From: Gautieria morchelliformis
Lineage: Eukaryota; Basidiomycota; Agaricomycetes; Gomphales; Gomphaceae
Length of the DNA stretch: 64,000 nt
Direction of reading: 5' to 3'
Assembly: GCA_015179125.1 (NCBI GenBank)
Contig: WHVA01000025.1
Span: forward strand, 1 to 64,000
Part shown: positions 22,871 to 34,005 of the stretch, in pieces
Numbering within the stretch: position 1 is the first letter of the stretch
Layout: every line of letters starts with the position of its first letter
Program-made: the position numbers and the translations under genes
The notes under the pieces: generated by a model
Database searches by the model: none
What the model was told of the DNA's origin: nothing
What the model saw: only the letters and a program-made list of their open reading frames with translations

Positions 22871-23209
22871 TGCGAGACAGAGCAGAAACGGGCCACAGAA
22901 ACCGCCCACCGCATACACACAAGGACAAAAAATAAAAGCAACATTGGCACGGCGGAGAAAACAGCATGAGAATGTAGCAAGCAACTTATACCCACCACAA
23001 TGGGCGAGGTTGGTGTGGATCTGGAAACCAGAGACAGGTTGCCAGCATGTACCATCCATGGGTGGTCGTGGCAGTAAGAAGGTAAACGAAATGTCACGTG
23101 GTTACATAATCACGTTCTTCCTATGATAATGAATTGCTGCGTCAGATTCTCCCATCCATCTCATAGAGAAAAATGCCCGCCATAGAAGGCGCGTCCCAGA
23201 ATGTGTCCT

Positions 23210-23772
23210 TGTAAGGACCCGGCCTTTGGCCGGCTACTTACCGGTAGAACCTTCTTCCGAGCCCCAAGCCTTGTGATATTCATGCCCGAGTACATATGAT
23301 ACTTATCCGCGCCCGAGCCCGAGCCCGAGCTTGAACTCATATCCGACCTTGATCCCATGCCCGTATCCCCCTTAGTTACTGATTCCGCTCCATCACGCAT
23401 CATTCGTATATTACCTCACCCTGACCTCGGTCTCCTGACCGCGCCCTGACCTCCACTAATCTGTTCGCCCCTGACTTGCACCTCGTCCGTATATAACCCC
23501 CTTGTATGCATTCCTACTCCTCAGTCTGAAAATCAACTATCGTGTCCCTTCGATCCCTAGCTAGTTTCTACGCCTCGCCTCTTAAGCTAGAACCTCGCCT
23601 CTTATTCGTTTACCTCCGAAGTTGGGACTCGTGCGTAGGGTCGGCGCAGCACATAAGCTGAAGCCAAGTCCCTCTCCGACTTCCCCATCCAAACCTCGCC
23701 CTGTAACCTCGGACCTTGACTCGGGTTTCGTCCCCGACCTCGGTCAACCTTACGACGGATCGTACCGTAACA
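23210..23772 (+). repeat. GypB 5' LTR
   Basis: TGTAAG...CGTAACA, 563 bp. Contains a TATATAA at 23490-23496 and, 32 bp after its first base, the CAGTCTGAAAAT stretch (23522-23533) that probably marks the 5' end of the RNA and acts as self-primer. Confidence 0.96.
23490..23533 (+). promoter_or_regulatory. GypB TATA box and predicted RNA start
   Basis: TATATAA at 23490-23496 lies 32 bp before CAGTCTGAAAAT (23522-23533). That distance is normal for TATA to transcription start. The dodecamer is the exact complement of the PBS, which independently supports it as the RNA 5' end. The start itself is inferred. Confidence 0.7.
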
Positions 23773-23774
23773 GT

Positions 23775-23786
23775 ATTTTCAGACTG
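23775..23786 (+). promoter_or_regulatory. GypB primer-binding site (self-priming type)
   Basis: ATTTTCAGACTG starts 2 nt after the LTR end and is perfectly complementary over 12 nt to 23522-23533 inside the same LTR. No tRNA-like TGG site is present. This is the arrangement known for Tf1 and related chromoviruses. Confidence 0.8.
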
Positions 23787-23815
23787 CTTACACCCTACGT
23801 ATCCCTTTTTTCACG

Positions 23816-25048
23816 ATGTCCATGATAACTCGTTCTCGCACCCTTCGGGGTATCTCAGAACAGCGACGTTTCTCGGAAGCCCCCGATGACTCACCCCCGT
23901 CCCCGGGGATACCCCTCGCAGACCCCGCCGAGCCTAGTAACAAAGGCAAAGGTAGGGCTAACCTCGGTGACCCTTCGGGTGATCCAGGTGATGGCTCTAG
24001 AAGTTCTGACAACGATCGGGACCTCCCCAACCTTCCGCCCGAGGACCTCGGTGACCTCGAGGACAACGAGCTTATGCGTCGAGTGTTCATCAAACTCGCG
24101 AAACCTCGCGAATCCGAAGCACGAGCCAAGGTCAAGGAACCGGATAGTTATGACGGTACTGACCAAGCCAAGCTTCGCACTTTCTTCCTTCAATGTGTAC
24201 TCAACTTCAGAGATCGCCCCACCGCGTTCAAGACTGGGGCCTCAAAGGTGCAGTATGCTATTTCTTACCTGTCCGGCTCGGCTCTGCAATATTTCGAGCC
24301 GGCGATCCTCGGCGAAGTCCAACCCGAGCCAGATTGGCTCGAGGACTGGGACAGTTTCAAGGCCAAGCTCGAGCTTAACTTCGGCCCATACGACAACGCG
24401 GCCCAAGCCGAGATTGACCTCGAGAAGATCGTTATGAAAGAGCACCACAAGGCCGCGCGATTCTTTATCGACTTCGCCCGAGCTTCGACTCGGACTCAGT
24501 GGAACGACGCGGCCCTCCGACACTTTGCCTACAAGGGCTTGGCCAAACGGATCAAGGACGACTTACTTCACTTCCCTCGATTCCGCAGCCTCGCCGAGCT
24601 TAGGAACTTCGCGCTGGAATGCGATAGCCGTTACTGGGAGCGAAAGGAATACGACGCCATGATCAATGGTCGTAGCTCCCAGCCTGCATGCACCACTAAT
24701 CAGTCCAGTAGCAATGCCACTAACAACCACCAGTCTTCCAGTGGTTCCAATAACAATAAGAACCGCAACAAGACTAACAACAGCGGCAAGGGTTCCAACA
24801 ACAACAACTCTTCGAACAACAAGAGCCAGCCCGACATTTCGAGCAAACTCGGGAAGGATGGCAAACTGCTTCCCGAGGAGCGCCAACGTCGGGTCGACCA
24901 AGGACTTTGTCTGCTTTGCGGCACCAAAGGTCACGTCGTCAAGGACTGCCCGAAGAACAAGTCTACCAATAGTAGCGGTTCTAAAGGTCGGGCAACGAAG
25001 ACCCCTAACGAGGGGACTTCAGCCTCCATTACGGAGGTGAAAAAATAG
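23816..25048 (+). CDS. gag: GypB Gag
   Basis: 410-residue capsid protein, intact. It starts at MSMITRSRTL. An acidic Pro/Gly/Ser-rich start is followed by the retrotransposon gag domain (about residues 90-270; FFLQCVLNFRDRP, YWERKEYDAM), an Asn/Ser-rich linker, and one CCHC knuckle CLLCGTKGHVVKDC near residues 362-375. It assembles the virus-like particle and binds the element RNA. The TAG at 25046-25048 is preceded by six A in the codons AAA AAA, and pol opens in the -1 frame from that point. A gag stop with a -1 pol means Gag-Pol needs a frameshift. Confidence 0.95.
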   Translation: MSMITRSRTLRGISEQRRFSEAPDDSPPSPGIPLADPAEPSNKGKGRANLGDPSGDPGDGSRSSDNDRDLPNLPPEDLGDLEDNELMRRVFIKLAKPRESEARAKVKEPDSYDGTDQAKLRTFFLQCVLNFRDRPTAFKTGASKVQYAISYLSGSALQYFEPAILGEVQPEPDWLEDWDSFKAKLELNFGPYDNAAQAEIDLEKIVMKEHHKAARFFIDFARASTRTQWNDAALRHFAYKGLAKRIKDDLLHFPRFRSLAELRNFALECDSRYWERKEYDAMINGRSSQPACTTNQSSSNATNNHQSSSGSNNNKNRNKTNNSGKGSNNNNSSNNKSQPDISSKLGKDGKLLPEERQRRVDQGLCLLCGTKGHVVKDCPKNKSTNSSGSKGRATKTPNEGTSASITEVKK

Positions 25049-28000
25049 GTAGCAACCTTGGAACCACACGATCCGAGGATTGCGGTAACCTCACCCGTGT
25101 GCTCAGACTCAGCGCCGCTTCTCATTCATTGTCCAAAGATTCCCTTAATGTAGATCTAACCTCGCCTTCGCTTCCCAACGTCGCTTTTGTTGCATTAGTT
25201 GACTGCGGATCCTCAGACTGTTTTATTGAATCCAGATTTGTCCAGAAGTACTCCATGCCTGCTTATCCTGTCTCTCCTATACCCTTGAAACTATTTGACG
25301 GTAGTACTAACACTACCATTACCCAAGCTCTAGACCTCTGCATTTGCTTTCCGACCGGCGAACAACAATGGGTTACCTTCTACGTAACCTCGCTCGACTC
25401 AAGTTGCTCGATGGTACTTGGCCACAACTGGCTCACCCGCTACAATCCGTCGATTGACTGGGTATTGGGCAGTATTACTTTCAAGACCATCGACCTAACA
25501 ACGACTCTAGCGACCCCGGCGACGTCAGCCCGCTCAGCTCCGGCTACGACTTCGACCTCGCCTACGGCATCTTCGCCCCCGCCTCCGACCTCGCTTCCGA
25601 AGTTGCAAGCACCCCTCGTTTCCCTAATCAATGCACCCGCTTTCATGCGCGCATCTAGATTGGAAGGGTCCGAAGTGTTTCAGCTCAATTTGGCTTCGCC
25701 TGAGCTCCTCGCCAGAGGGGCAACATCGGGAGGAAGCTCTTCCGAGCTTCCTGAGAACATTAAGAAACATGTTCCCGAAGTATATCACGAATTTGCAGAT
25801 GTGTTCAGCAAAGCACGCGCTGACACTCTAGCTCCCCACCGACCTCACGATATCAAAATCAACCTCGAAGAAGGGACCTCGCCACCAATCGGTCCCATCT
25901 ACTCTCTCTCAGCTTCCGAACTCAAAGCACTTCGCGAGTTCATCGACGAGCATTTAAACATCGTTTCATCCGACCTTCACGCTCGCCTCATGGTGCACCG
26001 GTATTGTTCGTTCGCAAAAAAGATGGCTCACTTCGGTTGTGTGTCGACTTCCGAGGTTTGAACAAAATCTCAAAAAAAGATCGGTATCCATTGCCATTGA
26101 TTGCTGACTTACTTGATGCTCCAAAGAATGCTCGCATCTATACGAAAATTGACCTTCGTCACGCTTACCACCTCGTACGGGTGGCCGAGGGTGACGAATG
26201 GAAAACCGCCTTCAGGACTCGCTATGGGTCTTTTGAATGGTTGGTTATGCCATTTGGTCTCACTAATGGCCCTGCTGCCTTCCAGAGATTCATGAACGAG
26301 GTGTTCGCCGACCTTTTGGACGTTTGTGTGGTGGTATACTTGGATGACATTCTAATCTACTCCAGTGACCCCTCCAAACATATTGAACATGTCAAGGAAG
26401 TCTTGCGACGACTACGACTCAACAACCTCTTCGCCAAAGAAGACAAATGCGAGTTCCATCGCGACTCGGTTGAATTCCTCGGCTACATACTCTCTCCCGA
26501 GGGCCTCACTATGGCAGATGACAAAGTAAAGGTCATTCAAGACTGGCCTGAACCTCGCAAAGTTCGCGACATCCAATCCTTCCTCGGCTTCGCCAACTTC
26601 TACCGACGTTTCATTCACAACTACTCCGACATCACCATTCCTCTCACCCGACTTACCCGCAAGGGTACCCCTTGGAATTTTTCCGAGGATTGTCGACGGG
26701 CTTTCAACCTGTTGAAGAGGGCGTTCACTACCGCCCCTATCCTTACTCACTGGATTCCTGACCTTCCACTGATCGTAGAGACTGATGCATCAGATTATGC
26801 CTTAGCGGCAATCTTATCACTACGAACCTCGGAAGGCGAACTTCATCCCGTCGCTTTCCACTCCCGCACAGTCACCTCTACCGAGCTCAACTACGATGTT
26901 CACGACAAGGAGCTCCTCGCCATTTTTGAAGCCTTTCAACGCTGGCGACACTACCTAGAGGGCTCAGGCGAACCAGTTGACGTTATCACCGATCACAAGA
27001 ACCTCGAATACTTTTCAACTACGAAGCTCTTGACCCGTCGACAAGCTCGGTGGTCGGAATACCTTTCCCAGTTCAACCTCGCCATACGCTTCCGACCAGG
27101 TCGCCTCGGAACGAAGCCTGACTCTCTCACTAGACGATGGGACGTCTACCTTAAAGAGGGGAATAGCGACTATGCCACCATAAACCCGCAGAACCTACGG
27201 CCAGTGTTTACTCAGCACCAGCTGGCATCGTCCCTTAGAGCTACTAACCTCGCTCCCATCGTACTCCGAGCCGCTTCACTGCTTGATACCGAGCAGATCC
27301 GAGCTGACATACTAGCAAACCTCCCCTCGGACCCCATAGCCAAGTCGCACCTCGGCTTGGTTAATGACCCGAGGTGGACCACAGACCCCGAGGGATTTCT
27401 CAAACTTGACAACCGAACCTATGTTCCAGCGGCCCAAGACCTTCGACTTCGCATCCTGCAATACAAGCACGATCACATTCTCTCGGGACACTTCGGGGTC
27501 AACAAGACCTTGGAGCTGATCCGACGAGACTATACTTGGCCAGGGATTAGATCCTTTGTCAAGGAGTATTGCAAGACGTGTACCACTTGTATGCGAAGCA
27601 AGCCGCAACGTCACAAACCCTATGGTCTCCTCAAACAACTTCCTGTTCCCGAGAAACCTTGGAATTCCATATCTATGGATTTCATTGAGCAACTCCCCCC
27701 TTCGTCCGAGTTCACCTCCATCCTAGTGATTGTTGACCGCTTCACTAAGCAGGTGATCTTCATTCCAACCACAGACAAGATAACCTCGCAAGAGCTCGCT
27801 CACCTCTTCGTCCTTCATGTCTTTTCAAAGCATGGAGTTCCCTCGCACGTCACCTCGGACAGGGGTTCCGAGTTCGTCTCGCATTTCTGGCGTTCTCTAG
27901 GGAAAGCCTTGGACATGCGGTTGCATTTCACCTCGGGATATCATCCCGAGGGTGACGGTCAGACCGAGCGTGCTAACCAAACTTTGGAACAGTACCTCAG

Positions 28001-28757
28001 GATCTATTGCAACTATCAGCAGTCCAATTGGGCTTCGCTCCTTCCCCTAGCCGAGTTCGCTTACAACAACGCGCCTAGCACAACCACCGGCATCTCCCCA
28101 TTCTTTGCCAATAAAGGCTACCATCCGAACCTCGCAGTTCACCCCGAGCGCGACCTCGCCTCGGCACGAGCCCGAGACTTCGTGGTTGACCTGGACGAGC
28201 TTCACCAAGAACTTCGCCACGCCATCCTCGAGGCTCAGAAAACTTACCAAGCCTCGGCCGATGTTCGTCGCAAGCCCGCTCCTGATTTCCAAGTAGGATC
28301 CCTCGCCTTTGTGAAGGCACAGTACTTTCGAACAACTCGGCCTACCAAGAAGCTCGCCGAGAAGTTCTTGGGTCCCTTTGAGATCATTTCCCGAGCGGGT
28401 ACTCACTCCTTCACCCTTCGACTTCCAGAACACATGCATTCAGTCCATCCGGTCTTCCACGTATCTATGCTCGAACCAGCCTCGCCCAACACCATACCAA
28501 ACCGAGTTCAGCCGCCTCCGCCCCCAGTCGTTATCGACGGCGAACCCGAGTTCGAGGTTTCCGAAATCCTCGACTCGAAGATCGATAATAGACGCAAGAG
28601 CTGCAAATTACTCTACCTTGTTAGGTGGACTGGTTACGAAGGTACCGACGAAGAAACCTCGTGGATCCTCGCTTCCGAGCTTGACCATGCCTCGGAGCTG
28701 GTCACGGATTTCCATGACTCTTACCCGGGCAAGCCCGGCCCCTTGACTGCTCTATGA
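25045..28757 (+). pseudogene. pol: GypB Pol, one-base deletion
   Basis: The -1 frame is open from the gag stop (25045) and codes for an aspartic protease (FVALVDCGSSDCFI; the usual D-S/T-G is D-C-G, as in GypA). RT follows with [15 protein letters not shown] and VVYLDDILIYS. RNase H has VETDASDYALA, HDKELLAIFEAF and ITDHKNLEYF. The integrase has a zinc region (H, H, CTTC), MDFIEQLP, SDRGSEF and GQTERANQTLEQ. The C-terminal chromodomain has EFEVSEILDSK and YLVRWTGYEG. Near 25963 one G of a GG pair found in GypA is missing, which breaks the frame between protease and RT; reading resumes at 26004. All else is open, so either the loss is very recent or it is a sequence error. Confidence 0.95.
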
Positions 28758-28860
28758 TCGTTTTCCCTGTTAATCCCCATGACCCCGGTAGTTAGATGAC
28801 AAAAACCCTTCAAAACAAAATCGATAAAATCCAAGAAAAGTCTATTACTCCATTTACTAG

Positions 28861-30001
28861 TTATTCCACCATCCTCATATCCTCTCCCTCGCTCTCCTCG
28901 CTCCCCTCGCCTGACTCCTCCTCATTACTGCTACTACTTTGCTCCACCAGACCCCCATGTCCCCCATAATCCGCCAAGTCTCTCACCCCCTGCATCCGCT
29001 TCAAATAATTCCGCCTCCTCCTTATCCTCATGAACTCCACATCCGCCCTGTTCATCCTGTCATTCGCAGCCCTAAACTCCCCTAGCAACTCGCACACCCT
29101 CTCCCCAACCTCGCCAACCTTCTGTCCCACATCCCTCACCGCCGCTATCAACTCCCTCATCTCCGCACTTCGCTCCGATCTTTTCGTCTTCTTGTCCTTT
29201 TTCGCCCTCCGACCTCCAACCTCGGTCTCCTCCCCCTCAGTCTGCCTCGCTTCCCCGACCTCTGTCTCCTCCCGCTGCCTCACTTCCCCAGTCTCCTTAC
29301 CCTTCTCCTCGCTCAACCTCGCTTCCATCCGCTCTACCCTCATCTCGAGGTTCCTCTCGACCCAATCACTCGAGTCGTCGTCCTCTGCAACTTCGTCCTG
29401 AACCTTGGCCTCTTTCCTCGGCCGCGGTCCATCCTCGGCCTCCTCGCTCCTCGCTCGCTTCTTGCTCGCGGTACCCGCCTGACCCTTGCCTGGGGTTGCC
29501 TTGCTGCGGCGACCTTGGGCGATACTACAACCCAAGGAACGGGTCCTGCACCACACGCAAGCACCCTGGTCGGCGAGGCCGAAGTCGAGACTAACGGCCC
29601 GAAGGCACGTATAGTCGCGCTCTTCGCAGCGCGCGCACCTCGCCTCGGCCTTGGTCGCGAGCTGCCACTCGCGAGGTCCCCCGTCGGCGAGCTTGTACCC
29701 GTATAGGGACAAGTCGGTCGGGTGGTAGGAGAATAACATGCGCTTATACTAGACGAATCAGCAGCGTCCATGACTAGACAACAAGGGTACTCACCTTCTT
29801 TCCACTCGGCCCTTCCTGCCACGGCTGCCGCATGTCGATGGCACCAGTGTCATCGATTTGCAGGACGCCAACCTTGGGTCGATCCTCGGGCATAACCTCG
29901 CCCGAGGCTCCGTTCTCCTCAGACAACAAAGTCTGGTCGAACGCGTTGTTCACGCTGTTCTCGTCGACGGCTGAGCTGAAGAGGGCTTGAGGGCGCACCA
30001 T
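28861..30001 (-). CDS. Antisense spliced gene with Zn2Cys6-like cluster
   Basis: Intact gene inside GypB, convergent with pol and ending 100 bp from it. Exon 1 (30001-29795, MVRPQALFSS) joins exon 2 (29748-28861) across a 46-bp intron (29749-29794; donor GTGAGT, acceptor TAG) in phase 0, giving 364 residues. Six cysteines lie in two groups C-x2-C-x6-C separated by 15 residues (CARCEERDYTC and CVWCRTRSLGC), the spacing of the fungal Zn2Cys6 cluster but with a longer loop. A basic stretch follows, then a long Glu/Arg/Lys coiled-coil region with MRELIAAVRDVGQKVGEVGE, and an acidic Ser/Glu tail. The sister in GypA kept the same intron. A DNA- or RNA-binding role is an inference. Its promoter probably lies between 30002 and the 3' LTR. 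Confidence 0.8.
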
Positions 30002-30174
30002 ATTAGTTGGCAATGGGGTTCGCTGCCTTCCTACCCACCCTTTTATCCAACCTCGGCTACGATTTAAGCTTCGCCTTTCCGGCTACTTAACATCGGACCG
30101 AGATCTAGATTCAAGGATAGGCGAACCTTGTCCACATTACGGCCTCGAGGGTCTCGGCCATAAGGGGGGAATAC

Positions 30175-30737
30175 TGTAAGGACCCGGCCTTTGGCCGGCT
30201 ACTTACCGGTAGAACCTTCTTCCGAGCCCCAAGCCTTGTGATATTCATGCCCGAGTACATATGATACTTATCCGCGCCCGAGCCCGAGCCCGAGCTTGAA
30301 CTCATATCCGACCTTGATCCCATGCCCGTATCCCCCTTAGTTACTGATTCCGCTCCATCACGCATCATTCGTATATTACCTCGCCCTGACCTCGGTCTCC
30401 TGACCGCGCCCTGACCTCCACTAATCTGTTCGCCCCTGACTTGCACCTCGTCCGTATATAACCCCCTTGTATGCATTCCTACTCCTCAGTCTGAAAATCA
30501 ACTATCGTGTCCCTTCGATCCCTAGCTAGTTTCTACGCCTCGCCTCTTAAGCTAGAACCTCGCCTCTTATTCGTTTACCTCCGAAGTTGGGACTCGTGCG
30601 TAGGGTCGGCGCAGCACATAAGCTGAAGCCAAGTCCCTCTCCGACTTCCCCATCCAAACCTCGCCCTGTAACCTCGGACCTTGACTCGGGTTTCGTCCCC
30701 GACCTCGGTCAACCTTACGACGGATCGTACCGTAACA
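30175..30737 (+). repeat. GypB 3' LTR
   Basis: 563 bp; 562 positions match the 5' LTR. The single difference is G at 30383 where the 5' LTR has A. Confidence 0.96.
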
Positions 30738-31398
30738 GTCCTATAGGCAGCTTGACTTCATTGTGGTTCGCACTCTGCCTGCATCGCGTGCGATTGGACT
30801 GGAGCACCCCGCTACGTACATCCTCATTTGAACTTGTGCAAACATCAAGAGTGAGCCACTTGACGGAGATGTCGCTAGGGATGCGGTGTCGAACAGGCTC
30901 GAGGCTAGGTGTAGGACAGAGCCGGTTAGTATTGTGAGTTATCAGTTGATTTTCATTTACTTACCATGGTGTTTTCAGTGCCATTATCACATCCTCTCTC
31001 CCCTATATTCAATGCCCAGTCACGGAATTTCACCTACCGACTCAACGACATCCAGCGTTCTTCATCCATTATTTTCCCGGCCGACCGCACGGATTTTCAG
31101 TCACGTTTTTGCGGACTTTTCATTGGTGTTACTTCCTTTTTTTTCTGTGACTATATCCTGGAGTTCCCATGCCTTGTTCACTGAAATTTCATGAGGTTGG
31201 GCATGTAAATTACCACTGCATGTTACACTGAAATGTCATTAAAATATCATTGAAATTTTCAATGCCTAAACCACCTAAAATACTTCAGTGATAATTTCAG
31301 TGAACATATTTACTGAAAATTTTTCAGTGGGTTTTTCATTGGGTGCTGTTTCAGTGGCAGAAGCCGTGAAAATTGAAATCCAGTGGGTCGGCCTATAT

Positions 31399-31426
31399 GT
31401 TTTCAATGGTTCCGCTATCCACAGTG
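31399..31426 (-). repeat. Right terminal inverted repeat
   Basis: Ends CCGCTATCCACAGTG, followed at once by the GCAT duplication. See the left repeat at 21460-21487. Confidence 0.9.
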
Positions 31427-32685
31427 GCATGCAGTCCGTTCTAAAGGCGTAAGCGGGCAGTACAACCCTGTGCTGTGCATGCACACACAGGGTAATAAGA
31501 AGGATAAACCACAGCCAGCCTGTATGTTCATCCTGTATTTCACATCCATGTCGTGGCACGGCACTCCTGCTTCGCCTCCCTTTGGCACATTCAGCGATGA
31601 TCCAGCTATAACAATTGCTTCTCCAAATCCTGGGATATGCACGCGGAGAATTATCCACGCCTCGACACCCCCGTGGCATTGCATAGCATGTAGTCCCCAA
31701 TGAAACCAATCGTCGACGGGCCTATCCTTGCCCCTACTTCGAATACGTGATGCAGGGTGCTAGTATTGACCTGCGGGTTGTGGGCCCCGACGGCTTCAGT
31801 TACCTCGTTCTGGCCCAATACCGAGTGTGCACGGCTTCAAGTGAGAGCTGGCCTTCAGTTACCCATGTCCGATCATGTGCGTATCCGTTCCTCCTCTTCC
31901 AAGGACAGTTTAACTTTCGTTACAAGTATAATTTGTAGCCTCGTCCCCCGAGGCGAGGCACCTTGGTGATGTCTATTGCGTGAATTGGAGCAACCCGTGT
32001 AGGTCCTGTCGTGAAGAGACTGAGCATCGTGTTTGTTTGTATCCAAGAATCACCCCAAACGCGATGATAAGTCTACACTGTCATAATATAGTTACCATGG
32101 CACGAAAGGGGCCGCAGAGCGTGAAGGCGGGTCAAAACGACCGAGGAAGGAGCAAAACTCAATCTGTTCCAGCAGGGGAACGACTCACGCGGATGGTAGG
32201 GTACTTGAATTCGGTATGCGTCGCGTGTCTTCTTCGAATATCGCTGGTTTGCAGAGAAGCGTAGGGTTGGTTTAAATGCGAATCAGCTCACATGTTCTTC
32301 CAAGGGAAGAGGGAGGGGTACGATTCTGCGATACCAGTCGTGGAAGGTGGTAAACGGCGGAGACTTATGCATATGTTTTCTGGTTTTCTGGTTTCTGGTT
32401 TGTCCATTGCACGCTTTCCCAGTCCTATCTTTCCCCGAGACGCATCGTGCGCTGTTCCCAGCTCATCAATTCCTCTAGACGATAGTTAGCATTAGCGAGA
32501 AGCGACTGCCTACTAGTATATTGCTTGATTGGTGTATACACCCCACGCCCCCCCCCCCCCCTGTCCCTGCACGACAGCCTTATATGCGTCCCGACAGACG
32601 TCACAGACGCTGTGCATAAATAGTGTCCCTACTGTTCGATATGCGTGGGGTACCATGGCGCATGCGATGCCGAAGCCCGGAAAGT

Positions 32686-34005
32686 AGATATGCCGTCCAG
32701 AGGTATATATTGTCAGTGCCACTCACCAACACCACGCATAGTGCACACCTGCCATCGTCTGCGCTCCGCGCTCGGCTCAACAGGCTCCAAGAAATGAGAT
32801 TACATGCATCCCACATCCTGAGTATACCAGTGCCGATGAGCACAAGCCCGCCAGCCAGGTGCATTTGACCTTCTGAGGCTGAACCTTCATATATCAGACA
32901 ACTTCGATTAGGTCTCCTCACAAGTCCTCACAAGGGCCTCATCCTCTTCGTGAGATAAAACGCTGACCTAGCTACTTGTTCCTCGACAGTCTTCAATGGA
33001 ATACCCTAGCGCAGGATAAACCTCATGAGGATCATCAGCACCCGGTCACTATTCCAGAATTGACGTCCTCTCACCGATGAATACCCCCACAATCATGATT
33101 TGCGCCTGATTCACCACCTTGGAGATCTCTCCCACCCTCCGGCACTTTTATCACATTGCCAATCCTCATTTCTCCAGTGCGGTTCTAAAAAACCGAGCAG
33201 TGCATCAATGGGTATCTTCTAAATATCTGTGGAAGGACCCTTCAGAGCAGCCGAGCCCTTAAAAGCCCAAGCCGAGCCGGGCCCAGGCCTCCAAAAGGCC
33301 AAGGAGGAGGGCTCGGCTTCGTTTTCAGAAGCCCTGAGCCCGGCCCTTAAGCCCGGGCTTTGGGCACCAATGTGGATGGTCGTTTTGCGAAGTCCAAAAA
33401 AGTCAACTGTAGTTACAAAAAAACATTTGAATGGGCTGAAAAATTGCTCAACTGTTTTTTTCATATCCCTCCCCTATCCTCACACTCTAAATCCCAACGC
33501 CTCGCATGGTCATCCCCAGTGAAAAGGGATGTGGGGCGAGTGCAGGTTGCCAGAGGCTTGGAGCCAGGGTGCGTTCAGTCGTGCTTTTTTTTCTGCGTTT
33601 TGCCCACGTCTCCCAGATCTGGGACATCGCGAAGAAGCGCACCGCACGGTGTTCAAGGGGCACAAAGGGATGTACTCGCTCGACTTCATGGAGATCGGGG
33701 GGCATAGGACGCTGATGATTACGGAGCTGGGGGACGTGAGTGGCTGTTTCTGCTTTTTGCGTGGCAGGGCGCTGATTTTCCGTTTTGCTGCATTTCCGCG
33801 TGTGTGCCGGTCCTCCGCCGCCGCCCCGCAGGCGCAGACTGAGGCAGGCGTGACCTCCGTCGGGATCTCCCTGTACGGGCGGCTTGTCGCGACTCGCTCA
33901 GCACCATCGTGCGCCTGTGGCCCGGGCTTGTAGCCTGGCCCGAGCCCGGCCCCTCTTCCAGGGCCGGGCTTTTGAGCCCAGCCCGGGCCCGCAGGGGCCG
34001 CAGAA
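32686..34005 (+). other. Insertion in R2 copy 1 with GC-rich borders
   Basis: Copy 1 and copy 2 agree up to CCCGGAAAG (32685) and again from CTCGATCAGGCACGCCCT (34012), but copy 2 has only about 60 bp between. The extra 1.3 kb in copy 1 holds the Tup1-like fragment, bordered by GC-rich stretches with GGCCCGGGCTT-type palindromes (33232-33365 and 33912-34000), and a run of 14 C near 32550. Confidence 0.6.
33614..33920 (+). pseudogene. Tup1-like WD40 fragment
   Basis: QIWDIAKK, then RTVFKGHKG and MYSLDF after a small frame slip, end at LGD before a 96-bp intron (33736-33831, GTGAGT to CCGCAG). The next exon reads AQTEAGVTSVGISLYGRLVA and, after another slip, SLSTIVRLW. From memory this is the order of two WD40 blades of the corepressor Tup1, whose usual text around the intron is SGSGD followed by GVTSVAIS. 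Only about 85 codons remain. The retained intron means the fragment came from genomic DNA, not from a processed transcript. Confidence 0.6.

Larger units (their letters stand above)
23210..30737 (+). mobile_element. GypB: Gypsy chromovirus, young, nearly intact
   Basis: 7528-bp element with 563-bp LTRs at 23210-23772 and 30175-30737 that differ at one position (A at 23418, G at 30383). The target duplication GTCCT lies at 23205-23209 and 30738-30742. It holds gag, pol in the -1 frame, and an antisense gene before the 3' LTR. The only clear defect is one missing G in pol near 25963. A polypurine tract (AAGGGGGGAATAC, 30162-30174) precedes the 3' LTR. It sits inside the CACTA-like element and is therefore younger. 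Confidence 0.97.
21460..31426. mobile_element. CACTA-like DNA transposon with nested Gypsy
   Basis: The ends are inverted repeats of 28 bp with one mismatch (21460-21487 and 31399-31426), starting CACTGTGGATAGCGG. They are flanked by a 4-bp duplication GCAT (21456-21459 and 31427-31430), and the uninterrupted target exists in other R2 copies. Next to both ends there are many copies of TTTCAGTG/CACTGAAA, like the subterminal repeats of CACTA elements. Without GypB and its duplication the element is about 2.4 kb. It encodes no transposase that I can see; its interior holds a decayed transcription-factor gene. CACTG ends with a 4-bp duplication fit the CMC group (CACTA/Mirage/Chapaev); the exact family is not settled. 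Confidence 0.85.

Noticed and set aside
22685-23059. Cys-rich minus-strand ORF (124 codons) near 23 kb
   Set aside because: It is another frame of the transcription-factor pseudogene and its flank; it has no start context and its cysteines do not follow a zinc motif.
32540-32560. Run of 14 C
   Set aside because: A single homopolymer with no partner or context; probably slippage, and its length may be unreliable.
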